From assembly GCF_029227915.1 (NCBI RefSeq), contig NC_079887.1:23619650-23683649 (forward strand): 64,000 bases of DNA, given 5' to 3'. How positions within the stretch are numbered: the stretch's first letter is position 1; every line of letters starts with the position of its first letter. A program made the translations under genes and the position numbers. Shown here in pieces: positions 53,518-64,000 of this stretch. The stretch comes from Hydractinia symbiolongicarpus (lineage: Eukaryota > Cnidaria > Hydrozoa > Anthoathecata > Hydractiniidae). The notes under the pieces are model-generated. The model saw only the letters and a list, made by a program, of their open reading frames with translations, was not told where the DNA came from and made no database searches.

Positions 53518-55349
53518 AACCTTTCTTGTCTGATAAAGGACCATCGACCCAAATTATAACACTAATAGAAAAAGAAGAAATCATATCGGATGATGAAGAG
53601 GTTGCAAACATTTTCAACACTTTCTTCACGAATATTGTAAAAAATCTGGATCTTACAATATCTGACACAATCCTTGTAATTTGCTCAAACGTAGATGACC
53701 CTGTTTTGAAGGCTATTAAACGATATGAAAACCATCCAAGTATACTGAATATAAAAAAAAACATTGGTGATTACAATCCTGGTTTTTCCTTCAATCATGT
53801 AGAAAAAGCTGAAATCAGGAGAGAGATACGAAATTTGAATATTCATAAGGCATGCCAAGAAACCGATATACCAACAAAAATAATTAAGGAAAACGAAGAT
53901 CAGTATTTAGAAATTTTACATTTCTCTGTTAACTCTGCAATTGATCTGTGTAAATACCCAGAATTTTTGAAAAGGGCAGATGTGACACCACTTTTTAAAG
54001 AAAAAGACAGATCTGACAAATCAAACTACAGACCTATAAGCATTCTTAGTAACCTTTCAAAAATCTTTGAGAGATGTCTGTATCGTCAGATTGAAGATTA
54101 TTTTAACCGATACTTAAGTAAGTTTCAGTGTGGATTTAGGAAAGGCTACAGTGCTCAGCACTGTCTCACTGTTATGCTTGAAAAATGGAAAAAGGCTGTT
54201 GATGAAGGTAAAGCATGTGGAGCCCTTCTGACTGATTTATCTAAAGCATTTGACTGTCTCCTACATGATTTACTGATCGCAAAACTTCATGCATATGGAT
54301 TTGACATGTATTCCATACGCCTAATTATGAGTTATGTGAGTGGAAGATTTCAAAGAGTAAAGATAAAAAATTCGTATAGCTCATGGCTTGAAATATTGCT
54401 TGGCGTTCCGCAAGGATCTATTCTAGGCCCGTTACTTTTTAACATATTTATCTGCGATCTTTTCTCGGTTGAATTTGATTTTAATGACATTGAATTTGCG
54501 AGCTATGCAGACGACACAACACCATATGTTATCGGTAATGACTCAAAGGAAGTCGTTACTAAACTTCAAAACATGTCTGAAAAAGTGTTTACATGGTTTG
54601 ACAATAATGCAATGAAAGCAAATGATGACAAGTCTCATTTGCTTTTAAGCGATAATGAAATATTAAGTACACAGATAGGCAACTCAGTAATAAAAGGCAG
54701 CACTCATAGACGCCTACTTGGAGTCATTATCGATAACAAACTTAAATTTGATCTGCATGTGTCTAAACTCTGTGCAAAAGCGAGTCAGAAACTAAATGCG
54801 CTTACAAGGATGACATCTTTTATGAACTTTAATAAGAAGAAACTATTAATGAATTCCTTCGTAATTTCACAATTCAATTACCGCCCTCTAGTTTGGATGT
54901 TTCACAACAGAGCTCTAAACAATCGTATTAATCGAATACATGAAAAAGCACTGCGGATAGTCTATAGCGACAGTTCTTCTTCCTTCGCAGACCTCCTTCG
55001 CAAGGACAGCTCTGTTACGGTACACCAACGAAACCTACAATCTCTTGCAACTGAGATGTACAAAATAAAAAACGACATGGCTCCAGAAATAATGCAAGAT
55101 ATTTTTCCTGTTTATAATCCAAAATACAATCTAAGAAATAATCGAGAATTTACTGGCCGTAATGCTAAATCAGTTTACTATGGTACAGAAACTTTATCCT
55201 TCATCGGTTACAAAATCTGGCAACAAATTCCGGTAAGAATCAAAGAAATGTCATCCTTGCAATCCTTTAAATCCCAAATTAAAAAGTGGGTACCAAACTG
55301 CTCCTGCAGACTATGTAAAAAATACATCCCACAAATTGGTTTTATATGA
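53518..55349 (+). CDS. LINE ORF2, reverse transcriptase (open C-terminal part)
   Basis: 607 residues open. Motifs in order: SNYRPISILSNLSKIFERCL, FQCGFRKGYSAQHCL, GALLTDLSKAFDCLLHDLLI (motif A), LGVPQGSILGPLLFNIFICD (motif B), ASYADDTTPYV (motif C), RRLLGVIIDNKLKFD, and the C-terminal NYRPLVWMFHNRALNNRINR and CSCRLCKKYI. This is the typical CR1/L2 RT without RNase H. The frame enters from the upstream endonuclease region in a different phase, so the full ORF2 is not expressed. All RT catalytic acids are kept. Confidence 0.9.
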
Positions 55350-55575
55350 CTCGCGGATGTACTCTCGCTAATTTTATATTTGCTTATACACTCAGTTAAT
55401 TTATACAACCACAAATGTTAAAAAATTGTATATATCTAAAAATATTTTATGCCTTATATTTATACTGTATATTTTAAAATCTTTCTTTTCAAGTTGACAT
55501 TAACTAGCTTTTATTAGCTATATATGTATTTATACTTAGTCAACTATAAATAAATGAATAATAATAATAATATTC

Positions 55576-56807
55576 GGCGAATAAAATATTATTACTTTGT
55601 CTCACCTCATGATGTCATCAGAAAAACATTTAAACTCAAATTAACCCTTTTTGTTTTGTTTTGGCTACCTGACTTAGTCATTTGAGAGGGAGGGTCACTG
55701 CTAATGACTCGAAAGGGACCTTGGTTAAGGTGAACCCACTCAACTTCTTACTGCACCAGTTAGTTGCTAGTGTACTTTGTCGAATTTGATACGATGTAGT
55801 CAAAAAATAAAAGCGCACACCTGTCGCAGGAAGGTCCATAAAAAGTTATTTGTAGATTCAATTTTTTGTGCGTGGTGCAATTACAAACAGACAGACAAAC
55901 TGCAGTTAGTATTAAAGAGATCACTAGATTTCTCTGGGAAAATAATTTCCCCGATTAACTTTTCCACAACAAATTATTTATTATGTCGCATCCGTTTCTG
56001 TTAAAAACATTTAGAAGAGATATATGTTTGGGACCATTTTAATTCCAGGGAAGGATAGGCAAAGTTCGGCAGACATTCCTGCATTTTGTATTCTGTATTT
56101 ACAATACACCGACCACGAAATACTCGTAATTGTATATATCTCGTAATTGTTTTCCGGAAATCTAAACAAGCAAATACGTGCTAAAAATGGAAGGAATATT
56201 GACAATGGTAGAGAAAATAGGTAATCGTGTTTAAAAAATGTAAATTCCAATCTGCTAATGATATAGGATATTGTTGCACAAGGAAGGTTAATACCATTTC
56301 GTATTGTTTTTTAAATCCAGCCACCTCCTTCCTATGTCGTTCGGAAAAGTTAATTTACCACGTAGGTGGTATGTCTTGTCACGGTCGGCTGTAATAGACT
56401 GAAGGTCATAATAATGTTTATTTCAGCGGACAACAATTACTCACTTGTAATTAGCAATATTATACAATAGGTCATATTGTATTTAGCAAATAAAATGTAA
56501 TCTTTGTGCACTATATAAATTCATAAAGGTAAAGAAAGAAAAAAATATACAAAGAGGTGGCAAGCCACCGCAATGATGAACTCAACCTGTTAGGTCTTGG
56601 GAAATAAGCTAGAGGTTGCACTCCTCTAGAGAAAATTCCTCTAAAAGCACAATTCTCCCCTTTTACAAGGAATTAATTAACAAAATATAAAAAAATAAAA
56701 AGGACACAACACATTTGAAAAGATGAACAGAACTTTAACCAAGGGCAGGTAGGTTTCGACCCATATTTCTGAACCTAAGTACCCTGGATGTCTAGCTGGG
56801 TCACGTC
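55576..56807. other. No gene seen
   Basis: AT-rich; small frames without recognised motifs. A 14-bp palindrome GGTGGCAAGCCACC lies near 56556. The stretch directly before 56808 shows no similarity to the receptor locus. Confidence 0.5.
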
Positions 56808-57157
56808 GACTTACATTAGAATTCTGATAATCCACAACAATTTTATGATTAGGCAGTATACGATCATCTTGGTTTATATATTCCACTGCAGCACGTATTG
56901 CACTAGAAAAGCCTGCTTTGTCATATTCCAAGTCCTCGATGTCAGCAGCAAAATGAAGCTTTTTTTAACTGCAGTGACATGCCCATACAGGAGAACTAGA
57001 AAACAGCTACACAGTAGTATGTACATTCTGAGTTGATTTCCTTGTTGGTGCGAAATCAAACTTGCTCAATAGAATCGCATGAGACAACAAGACTATGTCA
57101 AACACTTTCGTGGTTATAATATACCGAAATTAACTTTAAATTTACGAGATGTCATCT
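56808..57157 (-). pseudogene. Duplicated first exon and upstream DNA of the GABA-B-like receptor
   Basis: Nearly identical to about 20466-20816 in the same orientation: the start codon, signal peptide, first flytrap segment, splice donor and about 130 bases of upstream DNA. One base is lost in the T-run just after the signal peptide (TTTTTTTAACTGC here, TTTTGTTTACCTGC in the gene), shifting the frame. No other receptor exon lies nearby. The copy includes part of the intron donor, so it arose from DNA and not from spliced RNA. Confidence 0.85.
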
Positions 57158-57450
57158 CAAAAATGTATAAATTTGCTATGGCTGTGGAGGAGAATTTCTG
57201 TCAAATATTCCATCGGACAATATACAAAATTTAACCGTGGTTTCAAAAATCAAAAAAAGTTATTTCGACCCTACGAACGAAAAAACAAGCATACTCCAAC
57301 AAACTTTAAAAAGTGTACAATCACTTCAATCATTCATGTTTGAGCAGACAAAATAATTTTTTTGATGCTAGATTCATTGTAGTTGCTGGCGATATAAAAC
57401 TATTACGCCAGCAGCATATTCGCATATCATGTACCGCAAATATTTGTGTG
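57158..57450. other. No gene seen
   Basis: Short AT-rich stretch between the duplicated receptor exon and the 3' end of the minus-strand LINE. No supported feature. Confidence 0.5.
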
Positions 57451-58007
57451 AAAAAGGTTTACAATACAGCAAGCTGCACTGAAGTATCTTGTCTACAGGG
57501 ATGGTGGTTGTCAAAACTAGGATTAGGCTCACAGAAGAAGGTGCTGAATACACTTTCTTGCTTATTACAAGCATGAGTACTGTCCAACTTGGACACAAAA
57601 CTATTTTTTAAGAAAATCGTCCAAAACTATTTTTTAAGAAAATCGTAAAGAGAAAAAACAATCCTTCTATCACAAACAATACGACACAAGACAGAACTAA
57701 CAACATAAACGGACTGGTTACAGATCAAACACAAATAGAAAAATGTATATGTCAAAAATATATTAATATAAAAAAGAATTAAATAAGACCCCCCCTGTGC
57801 GCCAGAACTTGTGACTTTGGCTGTAGCTTTCCACATGTGTTACAGGGCCTCAACACTCAGCCTTACACAGGAGGTTGTCACGACAGGACCAGCCTGTCGA
57901 TATTTGACTAAGGACAGCAGGGTTGTCAAGCCTGAAGACCAAGTTAGTAAACTTGGGCACTTTACCGAACTGGGGTAAAAAGTGGGGTCGTTACACCCAA
58001 AGACAAG
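57451..58007 (-). other. 3' UTR of the REL-LINE, copy A
   Basis: About 90 percent identical to 62824-63340 in copy B. It is relatively GC-rich with short self-complementary segments (GACAGGACCAGCCTGTC, CAAGTTAGTAAACTTG). In R2-type LINEs the 3' UTR RNA is recognised by the reverse transcriptase, and conserved structure here fits that. A 26-base unit containing CTATTTTTTAAGAAAATCG is doubled near 57597-57648. Confidence 0.6.
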
Positions 58008-59314
58008 CTAAAAGCAAACCCCTTTGCTAAGCTTCTTATAAGTTACCAGAGAAGAGTGAGCTGAACTCTTTACCCTCTGGGTATTAAAGGTAAACTGGCT
58101 TGTATGAACAAGCTGGGGTAATACAAAACCGCTCGGATTTACATTTCCCCCCCATGACCCTGGTAGTACAGGTTTAAAGCAACAGCGAAGGTACTTTATA
58201 AAGAGGAAAAAACAAACAAAAACAAACAAACAAACAAACAAACAAAAAGCTAGCAGCGGGTATAAAAGAAAACATATGACTGTAGTGCTGTTGAGCGTTC
58301 TTGGACCAACTTTGCTTATTGCCTTATCATTGCAAAGGTACGAAGAGTTTGTGGTCCGATCGTTGATATGGGTCCAATAGTGGCCTGCATTCAATGTTCC
58401 AGAGTGATTTATCACAGCTACCAAAGTCACTAGATATCGGGATATTGAGATAAGGATTAGAAGAGGAAAAACTTTCAACAAATTTATTGTCCTTAACCAG
58501 ATGTTCTCCATCTCTTGCAAACCTTTCAGGTGTAAGGTTATTTCGCTATTCCTCGTAATCCTTGTTTCCCTAGTGCTCTCTTGGTGCAGGGAACATGTGG
58601 GCAAAACCATTTATTTTCAGCCTTTAGATTTTCAGAAGCTAAAAATATACTAACTGACAATTGTACGCTGGAAGACAGTGACAGTGTTAGGATGTCCTGA
58701 TTTTCAACAGTAACTGAAGAACAGAGACAGGTGTTACAGCTAACTGACACCGATACTTCTGTTGAGATGTTCTGAGACGCAATTACCGAGAACCCCTTCA
58801 ATTCATCAAAGACAAGAAGTAACATCTCTGCCACATCTTGCTGAGAATTGTATTGGAAAGTTGTATTTCCAGAAGAGTGTATCCTACGTTCTAGGGCCTT
58901 GAGAACGTTTGAAGGATCAACGGGGGTCAAAGAACGGTTTAACATGGTCATGTTAAGAGCAATCGCTTTCATAATTGGTGACAAACGGGATGACTCCGAA
59001 GCACTCTGGGACCATAGGGATGGAATAGTACTTAGTGCTTGCAAAATAACATTGGCATAGCACGTATTGCCTTTGTTGACAAAACCTGCATTTATAAAAA
59101 TTGTCTTTGTTTTGGCACTAGTTTTGTTATGGTTGATTTTTAGAGAGACTGGAGTGCGTGGACCTGATAAACGACCCTTGGGCATTTCTTTTACTGGAGC
59201 TGGATTACTTTGACGAGATGGAACAGACTTGGGCGAAAGAGTCTTCCTCGTTCCGGGTGTCTTTATTAAGGAGTCTTGAGACCAGTCTCTTGACCCCGAG
59301 CAATCCATACACAA
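58008..59314 (-). pseudogene. USP-family deubiquitinase domain of the REL-LINE
   Basis: Two overlapping frames. The first (58538-59314) has a Ser/Pro/Lys-rich linker, then the Cys box NAGFVNKGNTCYANVILQAL (catalytic Cys codon at 59060-59062), the QQD box YNSQQDVAEMLLLVFDEL, and Cys pairs CNTC and CPHVPC as in the USP zinc finger. The second (58008-58610) has the His box VINHSGTLNAGHYWTHINDR followed by LCND. One frame change lies between them and one between this domain and the endonuclease frame. All three catalytic boxes of peptidase family C19 are present in the right order. In the intact element it would cut ubiquitin from a host or element protein. The substrate is unknown. Confidence 0.75.
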
Positions 59315-60114
59315 AAAGAAGCTGTCATACTGATTTTACCAAGGTATTTTGCGATGGAATATGCCATTTTGTTGGAAAAACCCAGCCTTTTCAGACACGC
59401 CGTGGTTGTTCTCGCGCAATAACCTTTTGCCCCTACTTCTACAGCAAAGAAATCAACTTGCCAACCACTGGACAGAATTACGTTAACCAAGCAGGAATAT
59501 TTAGTGACTTTGGTGGAGTGCCAATAGTTTGCATTTTCCTCGCAAGGGCAAGTGAGTTCGATAATTACAACTCGGTTAAGTTTATTTGAAAATATAACTA
59601 TATCAGGTCTTAGTTGTGTCACAGCAATGTGGCCTGGAAAAACAAAGTTTGGACTAGTGTCGGCAACAACTATCCAATCGTTGGTGAGATACAATATACC
59701 TGTAACCTTTGTCTTTGATTTGGGACTAACATAAGCACCTGCCTTAACAAAAGTCATAGAATTACATTTCCTGGAGATGGTAAGTGGAAGTGTTGAGAGG
59801 AATTGTTTTAAAGTGTCAACCAAGTGCACTAGCACCGAATCGTGCCTAAACGTATAACTTCCCTGAACTAGAGCTATTTTACATGCACCCAGAATGTGAG
59901 CAGAGGTGCAGATTTCTTTGTGGCACAAAAAACAAGATGATTCAGTAATTATTTTCCAACGTTTTAGATTGTTTGGGGATGGTAAGACATCATATGTAGC
60001 CTGGAGACAGAAAGATAAAAGGTTTGGCGGAGTGGCTAGTATGTCTTTCCAGGAAAGATCGAATTTAACATAGTTCTCCCACCTAGTCCACTGGCCTTGG
60101 ACTTGAAGCTGCAA
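59266..60114 (-). pseudogene. REL-LINE: CCHC knuckle and restriction-like endonuclease
   Basis: 282 open residues. The CCHC knuckle is CFLCHKEICTSAHILGAC (residues about 61-78, spacing C2C8H4C). The endonuclease core is RPDIVIFSNKLNRVVIIELT with Pro-Asp at 170-171 and Glu at 186, then KVTKYSCLVNVILSSGWQVD. This is the PD-(D/E)XK pattern of R2-type LINEs, which nick the target DNA to prime reverse transcription. The last 16 codons (from about 59314) overlap the USP frame, which carries on in the neighbouring phase. Confidence 0.8.
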
Positions 60115-60660
60115 TGCTCTGGAACTTTCTGGTAACTTTCTTCTTCAATTTCCTTTGATGTGTTGGAAACCAATTTCCTATACCCATAGGTGTCTTTAGG
60201 TGGTATAACGTCTCTCTTTGTAACTCCAATTCCGGGCTTTCCATATTGGATGGGACCTCTCATCGCTTTGTAATTTAATTCACTTACAACCGTGTCCACT
60301 GCCTCGTTCGCTCGCCAGGTACCAGCCTTTACAGTGGCATTAAGTGCAGACAGAATGGGATTTTTCGAATGGCGCAATAGTAGGTGAACGCTGATTTTTG
60401 CAGATTTTAATATGGAATAAGACTCTTTATGGGTAAAGGACATGGGGAGAATTCGGCATAAAAGCTTATGTTGGTAATGGAGTGGTGCAAATTTAACCAT
60501 TTTCTAATAAAACATGAGACTATTTGTTCAAGGCGGGCAGCAGTTGAGATGAGATGGAAACTTCATATATTAAAAGTGGCCATTGAATTCTTGGAATTAA
60601 AAGGTGTTGCAGGATCCAAAGTTTTTGGGGACTTGTGTACAGGGACTTGTCAATAACAGA
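60036..60660 (-). pseudogene. REL-LINE: RT thumb/linker region
   Basis: A decayed stretch with several stops at 60500-60660 (QKLWILQHLLIPRIQWPL-like reading in mixed frames) leads into an open piece KFAPLHYQHKLLCRILPMSF, SILKSAKISVHLLLRHSKNP and YGKPGIGVTKRDVI. Its place between RT and endonuclease makes it the linker of the same polyprotein. It overlaps the endonuclease frame by about 80 bases in another phase. Confidence 0.6.
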
Positions 60661-60663
60661 CAG

Positions 60664-61907
60664 TCAATCAATGAGTTTTTCTTCCAGATCGTCGATTGAC
60701 TTTCTGTCAGAAATGGAACCGTCGATAATCCTTCCTAAAAAACGTACAGGTTGATTATGAATTGACGGGATAAAGGGAGATAAGTCAGTTGCGTTGTCAG
60801 GTCTAATAACGCTGAAGGGTGCGCTGTTAATTGATCTACCCTTAATGATAACGAAGCTGCGGGATTTTTCTGCACGGAAGTCCATTTTTGCCCAGCTAAG
60901 ATCTGTGACACACCTGTCAAGTAGTATCTTTCTGCCAGGAACTGAAGAAGACATAAGGTTAATGTCGTCCATGAAGGCTCTTATCAGAGGTAAGGAAACT
61001 TTGGCTGATGTAATGTAGCAAGAGACTAGTGTATATACTAAGACAACATTTATACCAGACAGGAACAGAATGATGGACAATGTACAACCTGCAAGGATGC
61101 CTTTAAGGTGTTGGTGCCATTTGCTTGGAGCAGATTTAGAAAATGATTTGCTGTATAGAGCAGAGTAGTATTTCTTCACAATGGCAATCTAACTTGGGGA
61201 TATGCCATATCTTTCCAGAGCAAAAAAGATTAATCTGTGCGGAATTGATGGATACGCACTTGCTATATCTAACCAAATGGTGGCGAGGTCAGCTTTTTCC
61301 GAGCGTGCATTTTTCAAGGCTGTCCAAATCGATGACATGTGTTCCCAGCAGCCAGGAACTTTCTCAATGCACCCTTTTTGAATGGAAGTATTAACTTGTT
61401 GTTGTGGATGATATGCGTTTCCAGACGCTTTGACAGAATACTAGTCGACGTAGGAGTTTTTGACTTAGGTATGTAAATTTCTTGGGCATGACGCCATTGG
61501 ATAGGGACAATACAATTTTTTAAACAACATTTAAATACATTAAACAAGAAGGATAAAATATTTGTACACTTTTTGTACACTTTGTACGATATGCCGTTCA
61601 GCCCGGGGGCTGAAGCGTTTCTACGTCTATGTAAAACACTTGCAAAGTCAGAAAATTTGAAGGTTGAAGATGAAAAAGGTTTTTTGATTTGCGGAGTTGG
61701 TGGAAGACCTGGCAGAACCGGCAGAGAAGAGTCGTGAAGATCGTCACTCAAGTTGCATAATTTGTGGTTGTCCAAAATAGACTGTTCGACACAAAGATGA
61801 ACATAAGATTTAGGGTTGAGTAGATCTTTTCCTGCTTGGTAGGGATACTTCCTGAATAATTTTTGGGCATTTTTAAAACTACACTTTCTTCTCCTTCGTT
61901 TTTTCAC
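60664..61907 (-). pseudogene. REL-LINE: reverse transcriptase (two frames)
   Basis: The first piece (61314-61907) has FSDFASVLHRRRNASAPGLN (RT entry), GISYKVYKKC and WRHAQEIYIPKSKTP. A broken stretch follows at 61180-61313. The second piece (60664-61179) has LKGILAGCTLSIILFLSGIN (motif B region), LPLIRAFMDDINLMSSSV with the catalytic DD at about 60964-60969, MDFRAEKSRSFVIIKGRSIN and PVRFLGRIIDGSI. The pattern is that of REL-type LINE reverse transcriptases. Broken but with the active-site acids still present. Confidence 0.8.
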
Positions 61908-62472
61908 CTCGACGCATTACTCTAATTTTTATTCTAACTTGATGTAAAAGTTGTCGCAAGGCAGATATTTCTTGCTCGATGGATGACGAAGAAATCTGCG
62001 CTAAAATAATATTCTTCTCCTTCACTAAATTTATAGAACAAATTGTACGCCTGTTAATATTAGAGAGGTTTTTGTTTTGTTTTGAAGATTGACAACCAAA
62101 TATTTTCGAACCTTCTTCATAAATTAAGGTTTTAAGTGTTTTTACTTTCTCAGTAATAGATGGATGCTTACAAGTATTTAAGTTGCTATGCACAGGACTG
62201 TCCAATTTGCTCCAACGTGTGTTATTCATCTTACCCCAAAGGATGGGTTTTTTTTGTTCCAAGTTCTGAAGTTGCGCTTTCTCTGTGCGACACAATTTAC
62301 CCTTGTGGATTTTAACCGAAGCAGGAACTGTGGTCTTAAGCTTTTCAGCAACACTAAGAGAACAAACATCCTCCAGAACAACTTTACAACTTTTCAATAA
62401 ATGCTTTTGGTGTACCGTATCACTTTGTTTTTTGCAATGATTCTTTTCAAGGTTGGATACAAAAGAAGTCAT
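61879..62472 (-). pseudogene. REL-LINE: N-terminal basic region
   Basis: 197 residues rich in Lys, Ser and Asn. It overlaps the RT frame by 29 bases in another phase. It has a long helical C-terminal part (SSIEQEISALRQLLHQVRIK) that ends in basic residues. No zinc finger of the R2 N-terminal kind is evident. It is assigned to the element by position and continuity. Confidence 0.5.
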
Positions 62473-62729
62473 AACTATAGGGGTTGATTATGCACAGGAT
62501 ATGAACAGTCAGCCCTGCGTTGCCTGGCGCATAGGGTAAGGCTATAATTTTCACAGCGTCGCCACTACTGTGAGATTTCACTAGCGACTAATTAACCCAT
62601 TAGCCATTAATCCATTGGCGCGTACCGTGGATTAGGGTCCAGTTAAAATCAAAAACAAAATCAGTATATCAAAGCAAATCCTTAAAACGATCAATCAGTC
62701 CAAATACGAACAGTGGTCTGGTCTTTTTT

Positions 62730-62794
62730 AGTGTCACTAGTCTTTCCCAGTGTCTCCAGTCTTTCCCAGTGTCACTAGTCTTTCCCAGTGTCAG
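62730..62794. repeat. 19-bp minisatellite, 3.4 units
   Basis: Units AGTGTCACTAGTCTTTCCC, AGTGTCTCCAGTCTTTCCC, AGTGTCACTAGTCTTTCCC and a partial AGTGTCAG. It lies between the 5' side of copy A and the 3' end of copy B. Confidence 0.85.
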
Positions 62795-62823
62795 TTTAAA
62801 CCATTGCGGTCAACAAAGAGATG

Positions 62824-64000
62824 AAAAAGGTTTACAATACAGCAAGCTGCACCGAAGTATCTTGTCTACAGGGACGGTGGTTGTCAAAACTGGGATTAGG
62901 CTCCCAGAAGAAGGTGCTGAATACACTTTCTTGCTTCTTACAAGCATGAGCCCAAAACTATTTTTTAAGAAAATCGTAAAGAGAAAAAACAATCCCTCTA
63001 TCACAAACAATACGACACAAGACAGAGCTAACAACATAAACGGACTGGTTACAGTTCAAACACAAATAGAAAAATGTATATGTTAAAAATTTATTAATAT
63101 AAAAAAGAAATAAATAAGACCCTTCTGTGCGCCAGAACTTGTGACTCTGGCTGTAGCTTTCCACATGTGTTACAGGGCCCCAACACTGAGCCTTACACAG
63201 GAGGTTGTCACGACAGGACCAGCCTGTCGATATTTTAACTAAGGAAGCAGGGTTATCAAGCCTGAAGACCAAGTTAGTAAACTTGGGCACCTTACCGAAC
63301 TGGGGTAAAAAGTGGGGTCGTTACACCCAAAGATAGAGAAGAGTGAGCTGAACTCTTTACCCTCTGGGTATTAACGGTAAACTGGCTTGTATAAACAAGC
63401 TGGGGTAATACAAAACCGCTCGGATTTACATTTTCCTCCCCCATGACCCTGGTAGTACAGGTTTAAAGCAACAGCGAAGGTAATTTATAAAGAGGAAAAA
63501 AACAACAACAAAAAAACAAACAAACAAACAAACAAAAAGCTAGCAGCGGGTATAAAAGAAAACATATGATGTAGTACTGTTGGGCGTTCTTGGATCAACT
63601 TTGCTTATTGTCTTATCATTGCAGAGGTACCAAGAGTTTGTGGTCCGATCGTTGATATGGGTCCAATAGTGGCCTGCATTCAATGTTCCAGAGTGATTTA
63701 TCACAGCTACCAAAGCATACTTTTGGATAAAAGATATGTGCGAGTCACTAGATATCGGGATATTGAGATAAGGATTAGAAGAGGAAAAACTTTCAACAAA
63801 TTTATTGTCCTTAACCAGATGTTCTCCATCTCTTGCAAACCTTTCAGGTGTAAGGTTATTTCGCTATTCCTCGTAATCCTTGTTTCCCTAGTGCTCTCTT
63901 GGTGCAGGGAACATGTGGGCAAAACCATTTATTTTCATCCTTCAGATTTTCAGAAGCTAAAAATATACTAACTGACAATTGTACGCTGGAAGACAGTGAC
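62824..64000 (-). mobile_element. REL-LINE with USP domain, copy B (3' end, cut by window end)
   Basis: Collinear with 57451-58680 to the last base of the window. It includes the 3' UTR and the C-terminal USP region. Relative to copy A it keeps 28 bases near 63716-63743 that copy A lacks, and in copy B the His-box frame is therefore in a different phase from the preceding codons. It is head-to-tail with copy A on the same strand. Confidence 0.85.

Larger units (their letters stand above)
49942..55575 (+). mobile_element. CR1/L2-like (Jockey-superfamily) LINE, interrupted by a Helitron
   Basis: ORF1 with an SGNH esterase domain, then ORF2 with an APE-type endonuclease and RT, in the order usual for CR1/L2-like LINEs. 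The 3' end runs into a short repeat tail (AAATAAATGAATAATAATAA) near 55550-55575. ORF1 is cut by a Helitron at 50672-51768. The endonuclease part is frameshifted and the RT is open. The 5' boundary is not defined. Confidence 0.85.
57451..62475 (-). mobile_element. REL-type LINE (R2/NeSL-like) with USP domain, copy A
   Basis: Minus strand. In order from 5': a basic N-terminal ORF, RT pieces, a CCHC knuckle and PD-(D/E)XK endonuclease, a USP-family deubiquitinase, then a roughly 550-base 3' UTR. Downstream-of-RT endonuclease with a CCHC knuckle is the layout of R2/NeSL/R4-type LINEs. Several frame changes and stops make the copy inactive. The 3' end is fixed by comparison with copy B, where identity ends at ...AACCTTTTTCA. 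The 5' end is not defined and may reach about 62.7 kb. Confidence 0.8.

Noticed and set aside
1-64000. CRISPR arrays, bacterial operons, rRNA genes
   Set aside because: No regularly spaced short repeats, no ribosomal RNA sequence and no bacterial gene organisation were seen.

Overview
This looks like animal nuclear DNA, most likely from a cnidarian and perhaps a hydrozoan. It is AT-rich and intron-rich. It holds one multi-exon class C GPCR gene and is otherwise packed with transposable elements of types common in cnidarians, plus an integrated double-stranded DNA virus. The species is inferred from the character of the proteins, not from any match I could run.

1-8.3 kb: the right part of an integrated virus-like element related to Polintons and Polinton-like viruses. 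It enters the window already in progress. It carries compact, mostly open genes: two paralogous small membrane proteins, a long coiled-coil protein with a hydrophobic tail, a cluster of overlapping small minus-strand genes, a packaging ATPase, a major-capsid-like protein split by one in-frame TAA, a candidate minor capsid protein and two plus-strand genes. Hairpins lie at several gene ends, and a 30-bp element is repeated upstream of two genes. No polymerase or integrase lies inside the window.

8.46-8.93 kb: three Helitron-like copies in a flush head-to-tail array. 11.35-20.69 kb (minus strand): a GABA-B-like receptor gene with 18 well supported exons and one doubtful exon, encoding a signal peptide, Venus-flytrap domain, seven membrane segments and a short tail. 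A frame-shifted copy of its first exon and upstream DNA lies at 56.8-57.16 kb.

22.9-48.7 kb: a nested stack of mobile elements. A roughly 1.3-kb repeat occurs twice in direct orientation around a broken Penelope-like element that has about 290-bp inverted ends. The second repeat copy is split by a BEL/Pao LTR retrotransposon (28043-47617, TSD ATAAT). That BEL element is itself split by a RING-finger (RAG1 N-terminus-like) DNA transposon (29083-38880, TSD ATGC), by a roughly 1.2-kb repeat-rich insert, and by a PIF/Harbinger element. The RING transposon is in turn split by a young Ty1/copia element (33769-38023, TSD GAGAG, LTRs nearly identical).

49.9-55.6 kb: a CR1/L2-like LINE whose first ORF is cut by a 1.1-kb Helitron that inserted cleanly between A and T. 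57.45-64 kb: a minus-strand LINE with a restriction-like endonuclease whose broken frames carry a ubiquitin-specific protease (USP) domain downstream of the endonuclease, followed head-to-tail by the 3' end of a second copy. The elements do not form one pathway. What joins them is insertion history, which can be read in order from target duplications and interrupted reading frames.
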